This document shows, piece by piece, positions 1 through 4,719 of a stretch of DNA of 8,449 nt. Origin of the DNA: Verrucomicrobiota bacterium (lineage in GTDB: Bacteria > Verrucomicrobiota > Verrucomicrobiia > Opitutales > Opitutaceae); contig JAEXPQ010000103.1 in the NCBI GenBank assembly GCA_023446735.1, forward strand, positions 1-8,449, read 5' to 3'. Under the pieces are notes generated by a model that saw only the letters and a program-made list of their open reading frames with translations, made no database searches and was not told the origin of the DNA. Position numbers and translations under genes: made by a program. The stretch's first letter is position 1; every line of letters starts with the position of its first letter.

Positions 1-58
1 CGGTGGTGAGGGCGATGCCGCCGTCGAGGGCGAGCAGGGCGAGCGGGAGTTTGCGCAT
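1..58 (-). CDS. N-terminus of a membrane or exported protein, partial
   Basis: An ATG at 58-56 opens a minus-strand frame that runs off the left edge, giving 19 residues, MRKLPLALLALDGGIALTT. Two positive residues followed by a hydrophobic run fit a signal peptide or a first transmembrane helix. The Asp-Gly-Gly inside the hydrophobic run is unusual for a cleaved signal peptide and fits a membrane helix at least as well. There is no Shine-Dalgarno sequence before the ATG. The strongest support for a real gene is upstream: a Pho-box-like repeat with a -10-like hexamer, facing this start at the right distance. A phosphate-starvation role (phosphate porin, phosphate-binding protein, phosphatase or small membrane protein) is inferred from that promoter alone. 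The family cannot be named from 19 residues. Confidence 0.5.
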   Translation of the reverse strand, partial: MRKLPLALLALDGGIALTT

Positions 59-126
59 GATGGGAATCGGTGTCGTGGTTGGGACTGGCTGGCATCCGGC
101 GGCTGGGCCGGGTGCGTCGGGCCACG

Positions 127-171
127 AACTTAGCGACCGATTGTTACAGCTCCGTGACGGCCGTGTGACAT
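127..171 (-). promoter_or_regulatory. Pho box (PhoB-type operator) with -10 element
   Basis: On the minus strand three heptamers lie exactly 11 bp apart: ATGTCAC (171-165), CCGTCAC (160-154) and CTGTAAC (149-143). The spacers are the 4-base ACGG and GGAG. Each heptamer differs at one position from CTGTCAC, the usual PhoB half-site. Ten bases after the last half-site comes TAAGTT (132-127), a fair -10 hexamer at the spacing known for PhoB-activated promoters, where the box replaces the -35. Transcription would start near 120 and give a leader of about 60 bases before the ATG at 58. The geometry is seen directly; PhoB control is inferred. Confidence 0.65.
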
Positions 172-255
172 GGCCGCAAAAGCGGGGACGAAACGGTAAA
201 CGCGCCGAGCAGTTTCTCGTCGTAACCGAAGCAAGGCAGGCTCGGATCCATTCTT

Positions 256-278
256 GGAGGCGAAAGCCCTTCGCTTCC
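256..278 (-). terminator. Hairpin downstream of the ankyrin gene, possible weak terminator
   Basis: GGAAGCGAA (278-270) and TTCGCCTCC (264-256) can pair on the minus strand with one mismatch around a 5-base loop, 33 bases past the ankyrin gene's stop codon. No T-tract follows, so intrinsic termination is doubtful. Position is the main argument: it lies between that gene and the Pho-type promoter of the next one. Confidence 0.25.
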
Positions 279-310
279 GTCTCTCGCATCCACCCCGAAC
301 TCGCACCCTC

Positions 311-2284
311 TTAACGGGACTGCGCGAGCACGGCTAGCTTCCGACATTCAGGACAGATGAACGCGTAGAGCATACCCAGGTCGCCGTAGGAGATCCGGGC
401 GTCGCTCGCCAGCTGGAGGACGAATGCCATGGGTGCATGGCATTCGGGGCAATCCGGCGCCTCGTCGGATTGCAGCCAATTCGGCTTCCCACCGAGCTTA
501 CTCTTCCGGCCGGCCTTCTTCCCCGAGGGAACCGGCACCAACTGCAGTGGTTTCTCCGCCAGATCTGAATCTCCAGGCTCGGGAAGCGCGCCACCGGCGA
601 TCGCCAGCAGGTTCCTTCCCAGCGGATAGAACATCGGACCCCAATCGCCACAGGCAAGACACCACGGAATCTCCAACAGATGAGCGCCCAGAGGGCTCTT
701 TGTGATGGTGGGATCGCCGAGATCGATCCGCGCCATGCAATTGGCCGCAGCTCCACAACCAGCACACGCTACCGGGTGGGTCGAACTACCGCCGAAAGCA
801 TGCCGCGTCGAAAGCGTCGCAGCATCCTTCTTGGCGACCGGCTTCAGCAGCCATTCCCGCATCCACAATTGCCGCGCCGGTTCCGGCGGCCGGGCGAATC
901 GTTTCAAGAGGTCCGCAAACACCGCCAATCTCTGGCGCACTTCATTGAGATCGGTCGTGCCGCCAACCAGCACCGCCCCTTTGGGCGCTAGCACGACCAT
1001 GTCCCGCTCACCGCGCAGCAATCCGGCAAGCGACTCCCGCCTTCCATCGAACCACGCCAGCACGTCCGTCTCCTCCTCTACACCTTTGTCATGCTCGCAA
1101 AAGAGACGAAACCCTGGCGGCAGCAAGGCAGTGTCGACTTCGCGCAGCACCTGCTCCCGGCCGGTCTCCGGTGGATTCCGCGCAAAGTGCCATACAGAGC
1201 GGAGCGTGCCCTGAATTTGGCGATAATCGAAGGCCCGAAATTCGAAACCGTCGTTGGCAACCGCAAATTGGCTCGGAAACCCCGCAAACCGAGTACTGAT
1301 CTGGCAAAAAGTCTGCAGCCCGTATCGCCCCGAGGGGAAGCCACGCTCCTTCAGCGGACCTTGAAATTCGCGCGCCAACGCACGCGCGAACTTCAGCCCC
1401 TGATCCCGTCCCCCGGCTGCACCTTGTGTTTTCAAATACTGCACCACCTCTCGGTGTCGGCCGTGCCTTGCGGCGTCCGCTGCGTTCATTCCGTCTTTAG
1501 GGTTCTTGGCTGCCACATCTGCTCCACGAGCAACCAAGTGCTGGACCATTGCCAGATCCCCCTCCTTCGCCGCCGCCATCAAAGCAGTGTCACCATCGAC
1601 GCGGCTATCGACGCCGACACCAGCCGCGAGCAACAGGTCAACAGCCTCGGTGCTTTTTCCGAAGCGGACTGCCGATAGCAGTGCCGAGTCGTAGTCCAGT
1701 TTTTGCTTGGGATCGGCGCCAGCGGCCAACAAGAGCCCCACGAGGTCGACTTGCCCGTGGGCGCAGGCAATCGTTAACGGCGTGTCCCGCGTGGTGCCAT
1801 AGCAAGAGTTCACGTCGGCTCCGGCCTTGAGTGCAACCTCGGCCATCGCGCGATCTCCGATTTTGCAGGCATGCCGCAAATACGGCGTCGCCCAAGGAAC
1901 GCCCAAACTGCGGAAATACTCCGCCGTTTCCATCGACCCAGCCTCGAATGCGGCATCGATCAAGTTGTCCCCATCCCGCTTGGCCTTGATGTCGCCACCG
2001 GCTTCGACGAAAGTCCTCGCGAGCGCGAGATCACCGCAGAGCGCGACATAGTACATGATCGGACCGATGATCCCGCGCTGGTTCGGATTTACCCCGGCGG
2101 CGAGGAGCGCCTGCGCGATTCGCAGGCGCGCCGGACGATCACCGCACATGACCACAGCTCCAAGCGCACGGTCGAGAACCGGTCGACTCGCGCGAACATC
2201 CGGCTGCGCCAGCAGCACCGTAAACTGTTTCACATCACCCTCTCGCGCCGCAATAGACAGAAGCTCGCCGGAAGATTTCTTCAT
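311..2284 (-). CDS. Ankyrin-repeat protein with cysteine-rich DUF1963-like C-terminal domain
   Basis: The protein has 657 residues. Residues 5-290 hold ankyrin repeats, clearest in 167-290, where TPL/TAL...A...G...V..LL..GAD recurs; the first half is more diverged. Residues 295-480 form a region I do not recognise. The C-terminal part (500-657) carries four CxxC pairs: C507/C510, C542/C545, C612/C615 and C644/C647. The block around 598-647 (GGKPNWLQ, CPECHAPMAFVLQL, YGDLGMLYAFICPEC) resembles the DUF1963/YwqG family, and the cysteine pairs suggest structural zinc. There is no signal peptide or membrane segment, so it is probably cytoplasmic. Ankyrin repeats usually bind proteins; the partner is unknown. 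The frame could instead start at a TTG (2326) preceded by AGAGGA. I chose ATG 2284 because the protein then opens directly into the first repeat and other genes here also lack a Shine-Dalgarno sequence. Base composition is visibly less GC-rich than in the flanking genes, which may mean a different history. Confidence 0.85.
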   Translation of the reverse strand: MKKSSGELLSIAAREGDVKQFTVLLAQPDVRASRPVLDRALGAVVMCGDRPARLRIAQALLAAGVNPNQRGIIGPIMYYVALCGDLALARTFVEAGGDIKAKRDGDNLIDAAFEAGSMETAEYFRSLGVPWATPYLRHACKIGDRAMAEVALKAGADVNSCYGTTRDTPLTIACAHGQVDLVGLLLAAGADPKQKLDYDSALLSAVRFGKSTEAVDLLLAAGVGVDSRVDGDTALMAAAKEGDLAMVQHLVARGADVAAKNPKDGMNAADAARHGRHREVVQYLKTQGAAGGRDQGLKFARALAREFQGPLKERGFPSGRYGLQTFCQISTRFAGFPSQFAVANDGFEFRAFDYRQIQGTLRSVWHFARNPPETGREQVLREVDTALLPPGFRLFCEHDKGVEEETDVLAWFDGRRESLAGLLRGERDMVVLAPKGAVLVGGTTDLNEVRQRLAVFADLLKRFARPPEPARQLWMREWLLKPVAKKDAATLSTRHAFGGSSTHPVACAGCGAAANCMARIDLGDPTITKSPLGAHLLEIPWCLACGDWGPMFYPLGRNLLAIAGGALPEPGDSDLAEKPLQLVPVPSGKKAGRKSKLGGKPNWLQSDEAPDCPECHAPMAFVLQLASDARISYGDLGMLYAFICPECRKLAVLAQSR

Positions 2285-2592
2285 GGTGAAGAGTCGGAGG
2301 TGCTGAGTACCGACGAGCCGACTCAAACATTCCTCTACATCCTCGGCAAGACGCTTGCGGGCAAAGGACCGAAATTCTGACGTTTCGGCGTATTGAGGCA
2401 GAACGAATCAAGGCACCGCCCGCGGAACGGAAGCCGTCCCGCTACCCAGAAGCGCCGCGTTTCAGGATGCTCCGCGTAGCGGAAGCGCTTGGATTCCTCC
2501 TTCCGCCGCCCGGATACCATTTCGGAGGAACGGAACGAGAAACGTGCCACCACACGACCGGCGCGCCCCGACCTCCCTCGCCTTCGGAATAC

Positions 2593-2625
2593 AAAACGGC
2601 CCGGCCGCACAAGGAGGCCGGGCCG
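2593..2625 (-). terminator. Intrinsic terminator of the SPFH gene pair
   Basis: A perfect 10-bp stem, CGGCCCGGCC (minus, 2625-2616) with GGCCGGGCCG (2606-2597), encloses a 9-base loop. It is followed on the minus strand by TTTT (2596-2593) and then GT. It lies about 40 bases past the SPFH stop codon. On the plus strand the stem is followed by GAAACC, so it is directional and serves the minus-strand genes. The U-tract is short, but the stem is all G-C. Confidence 0.8.
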
Positions 2626-2634
2626 AAACCGAAC

Positions 2635-2655
2635 GGACGTTTCGGAGAAACGTCC
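2635..2655. repeat. Perfect palindrome, possible REP-like element
   Basis: GGACGTTTC (2635-2643) and GAAACGTCC (2647-2655) are exact inverted copies around the 3-base loop GGA. The element begins 8 bases past the SPFH stop codon and precedes the terminator stem. Its half-site ACGTTTCGG also occurs at 2381-2389. It could be a second RNA hairpin protecting the 3' end, a dispersed REP-type palindrome or a protein-binding site; the window alone cannot decide. Confidence 0.45.
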
Positions 2656-2663
2656 CTACCCGC

Positions 2664-3536
2664 TCAGCTGTTGAGCAGCAGACCCGCGGAGCCGCCGGGG
2701 GCGACGATCACCTTGCCGGTGCTGCGCAGCGTGGCCTGCACATCGAGGAGCTTGAAGAGCGCCTCGGCCACCTCGGGCTGGCGGCGGATCTCGGCCAGCG
2801 CCTGGCCGATCACCATCGGGCGTACGGCCTGCGCCTCGCCGAGGCGCTGCGCGGCCTTCATGTCGGCCGAGGAATGGATGAGCGCGACCTCGTTCTCGCC
2901 GGCCTGCTTCATCGCGGCGGTGACCTGGCGCAGCCGGTTGACGACCTTGCGCTGGATCTCGCCGATCATGCCGCGGTCGCGGAAAGCAACCTTGCGGATG
3001 TACGTCGAGCCGAGATGGAAGCCCCACCGGATCGAGGTCGGCGTGACCTCCTCGCGGACCTTGCGCGAGAGCGCGTCGCGGTTCTCGAGGAGCACCTCGA
3101 GCTTCAGGTTGGAGAGTTGCTTCACGACGGCCGTGGCGACGTTGGCCTGCAGGGAGCCGAGCGGATCGGCGTTCTGGAAGAGGAACGCCTCGGGATCGCG
3201 CACGAAGCCTTCGAACCAGATGCCGACCCCCATCGGCGCGCCCTCCTCGGAGTTCACGAGCTGGTTGCGCAGGTAGGACTGGAAGATGTGCGTTCGGACC
3301 GGGTACGCTTTGCCGAAGAAGGGCAGCAGCATCGCACGCGGGCCGAAGTGCGCGACCGGGAAGAACAGCCCGGGCTGGTCGACCTGCCCAATGACTTTGC
3401 CGAAGAGCGTGTAGACCAGCACCGTGCGCTCGGGCAGCACGCGCCAGAGCTGGAACGCGCGGCCGAGCGCGAGCACGATCGGCGTGGCGATGAAGGTGCC
3501 GATGAAACCGGCGAAGATGGCGATGAGGAAAGGCAT
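2664..3536 (-). CDS. SPFH/band 7 domain membrane protein (second of a pair)
   Basis: The protein has 290 residues. One N-terminal membrane segment (about 3-25) is followed by an SPFH-type region: VLPERTVLVYTLFGKVIGQVDQPGLFFPV opens it at 34-61, and a helical region rich in Arg, Lys, Glu and Ala covers about 185-260. The C-terminus ends in a short Gly/Leu tail. SPFH proteins (stomatin, prohibitin, flotillin, HflK/C) form large membrane-anchored ring or cage assemblies that often organise proteases or lipid domains. A similar scaffold role is inferred, with the specific function unknown. The gene starts 13 bases after the stop of the other SPFH gene, so the two are co-transcribed and may form a hetero-oligomer, as HflK and HflC do. 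The start is fixed by the conserved membrane segment; no Shine-Dalgarno sequence is present. A longer frame reading into the upstream gene is rejected as low-complexity Arg/Ser/Pro shadow. Confidence 0.88.
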   Translation of the reverse strand: MPFLIAIFAGFIGTFIATPIVLALGRAFQLWRVLPERTVLVYTLFGKVIGQVDQPGLFFPVAHFGPRAMLLPFFGKAYPVRTHIFQSYLRNQLVNSEEGAPMGVGIWFEGFVRDPEAFLFQNADPLGSLQANVATAVVKQLSNLKLEVLLENRDALSRKVREEVTPTSIRWGFHLGSTYIRKVAFRDRGMIGEIQRKVVNRLRQVTAAMKQAGENEVALIHSSADMKAAQRLGEAQAVRPMVIGQALAEIRRQPEVAEALFKLLDVQATLRSTGKVIVAPGGSAGLLLNS

Positions 3537-3549
3537 GGCGGGAAACGGG

Positions 3550-4494
3550 TCAGAGGTTGACGACGGTCTGCGCGGCCTTCTCGCGAAGCGGAAGGCTGGC
3601 GTTGCGGAGGTAGGCGTCGAGCGCGGCCTTGCCGCCGGAGGCGTGCATCGCCGCCAGCGTCTTGCCCAGCTCGGTGAGCGGCGCGGCCTCGGCGGCGGCG
3701 CGGTTCTGCGCGATCTGCACGGCCTGCTCGGCCATCTTGAGCTTCTGGTCGGCGTCCGCCTTCGACTGGCTGATCGCGGCGGCGACCTGGTTCTGCGTGG
3801 TGTTGATCGAGGCGAGCGCCTCGTCGACATCGCTCGGCGGGTCGATGGTCGTGATCAACGCGGCGTCGAGCTCCACGCCGTACCGCGCGGCGGTCTTGCG
3901 GCACGCCTCCTCCATATAGCGGTTGATGCTGGAGAGGTTCTTGCGCAGGTCGTTGATCGAGACGCCCTCGACCGCGCCCTCATGCGTCTCGCCCTGGAAC
4001 GTGGCGATGCGGTCGCGCAACACGGAGATGAAGTAGCCCACGACGTGTGCCGCCGGATTGGCGACACCGAAGAGGTACGCGTAGAGGTTGCGTTCGCAGG
4101 GCCGCCAGCGCAGCTGCCCGGTGATGGCGACGGTAAGGTTGTCCTTCGTGACCGCCTCGATGAACTCCTGCCGGATGTCCGGATCCCAGGTGATGTCGGT
4201 CGTCTGGATCGTCATGCCGACCTTGTAGAGTTTCTGCCACGGCCACTTGAAGTACGGGCCGCCGGGCGGGATGACGCGGATGTTCGGGTAGTTGTAGCGC
4301 TCCTTCTCCTCGTCGCTCAGGAGCGAGCCGAGGTGCGGGTCGTCCGCCGAGGAGCCGGCGAGGCGCTGGACGCGTCCGAAGGTCGTGAGCACGCCGCGCT
4401 CGGTCGGGCCGATCGTGTAGACGCCGAAGAGCAGCGTGGCGATCGCGGCCATCCCGACGCCGAAGAACAAGCCGATCAGGATCATCGTGAACAT
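3550..4494 (-). CDS. SPFH/band 7 domain membrane protein (first of a pair)
   Basis: The protein has 314 residues. A single N-terminal membrane segment (about 4-25) runs directly into the SPFH region: VYTIGPTERGVLTTFGRV at 25-42, PPGGPYFKWPWQKLYKV at 76-92 and the strand TVAITGQLRWRP at 121-132. The rest of the band 7 domain runs to about 220. An Ala/Gln/Lys-rich helix likely to form a coiled coil follows at 225-275, as in other SPFH proteins. The PPGGPYFKWPW segment is the family's usual PGxxF-W/P signature. The protein should be anchored in the inner membrane as part of an oligomeric scaffold; the partner is probably the SPFH product encoded 13 bases downstream. It does not look like a plain HflK or HflC, so I assign no symbol. 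Start ATG 4494 is chosen because the membrane segment begins at once; a second ATG (4485) three codons later is possible. A further 34 in-frame residues upstream are Arg/Pro-rich and unlikely to be translated. The 225-base gap to the SNF2 gene suggests a separate promoter, though I cannot point to one. Confidence 0.88.
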   Translation of the reverse strand: MFTMILIGLFFGVGMAAIATLLFGVYTIGPTERGVLTTFGRVQRLAGSSADDPHLGSLLSDEEKERYNYPNIRVIPPGGPYFKWPWQKLYKVGMTIQTTDITWDPDIRQEFIEAVTKDNLTVAITGQLRWRPCERNLYAYLFGVANPAAHVVGYFISVLRDRIATFQGETHEGAVEGVSINDLRKNLSSINRYMEEACRKTAARYGVELDAALITTIDPPSDVDEALASINTTQNQVAAAISQSKADADQKLKMAEQAVQIAQNRAAAEAAPLTELGKTLAAMHASGGKAALDAYLRNASLPLREKAAQTVVNL

Positions 4495-4719
4495 AGGAGG
4501 ATGCTGCGGGGTTTGCCGCAGGCGCCGCGCAACGGCGGGTTGAAGCCGATGCCCGCGGCGCCGCGGACGCATCCGAGGTTGCAGGCCGCGGCGCACGCGA
4601 CAAGCACGCGCGCGTCACAATTCCGTCGCGCGTTTGTACCGAAACGGCGGTGGCGGCGTTTCTCTCGGCGCAAAACTGGTCCACCAATCGCCGCACTCCC
4701 GCCGTCCACCGCCCGCAGC

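Larger units (their letters stand above)
2285..2663. other. Gene-free stretch with palindromes and a terminator
   Basis: I see no credible gene in these 379 bases. The right part holds the terminator of the SPFH pair and a perfect palindrome, listed separately. Further left is a hairpin, CCGAAA (2370-2375) with TTTCGG (2384-2389). The segment near 2519-2550 is a degenerate relative of the palindrome at 2635-2655: TTTCGGAGGAACG followed soon by GAAACGT. A promoter for the ankyrin gene must lie in the left part, but I see no hexamer pair good enough to name. Confidence 0.5.

Noticed and set aside
3..314. Plus-strand frame of 103 codons across the Pho box region
   Set aside because: It begins antisense to the signal-like gene start and crosses the regulatory region. 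The composition is random and there is no promoter or ribosome signal.
2440..2475. Inverted AAGCGC ... GCGCTT pair with CCGCGTAGCGG inside, considered as a terminator or small RNA
   Set aside because: The stem is short with a long loop, has no T-tract on either strand and no clear promoter. I left it as part of the gene-free stretch.
2544..3560. A plus-strand frame of 338 codons opposite the second SPFH gene
   Set aside because: Asp/Glu/Arg/His-rich translation typical of the antisense of a GC-rich gene, with no recognisable domain.
3537..3830. In-frame extension of the second SPFH protein by 98 residues into the first SPFH gene
   Set aside because: It is Ser/Arg/Pro-rich noise. The membrane helix expected at the N-terminus of this family begins right at ATG 3536.
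4482..4605. A small Cys-rich minus-strand frame ahead of the first SPFH gene (LVACAAACNLGC...) that looks faintly like a lipoprotein or small toxin
   Set aside because: It lacks a good start signal, overlaps the SPFH start, has composition typical of random GC-rich frames, and has no lipobox in the right context.
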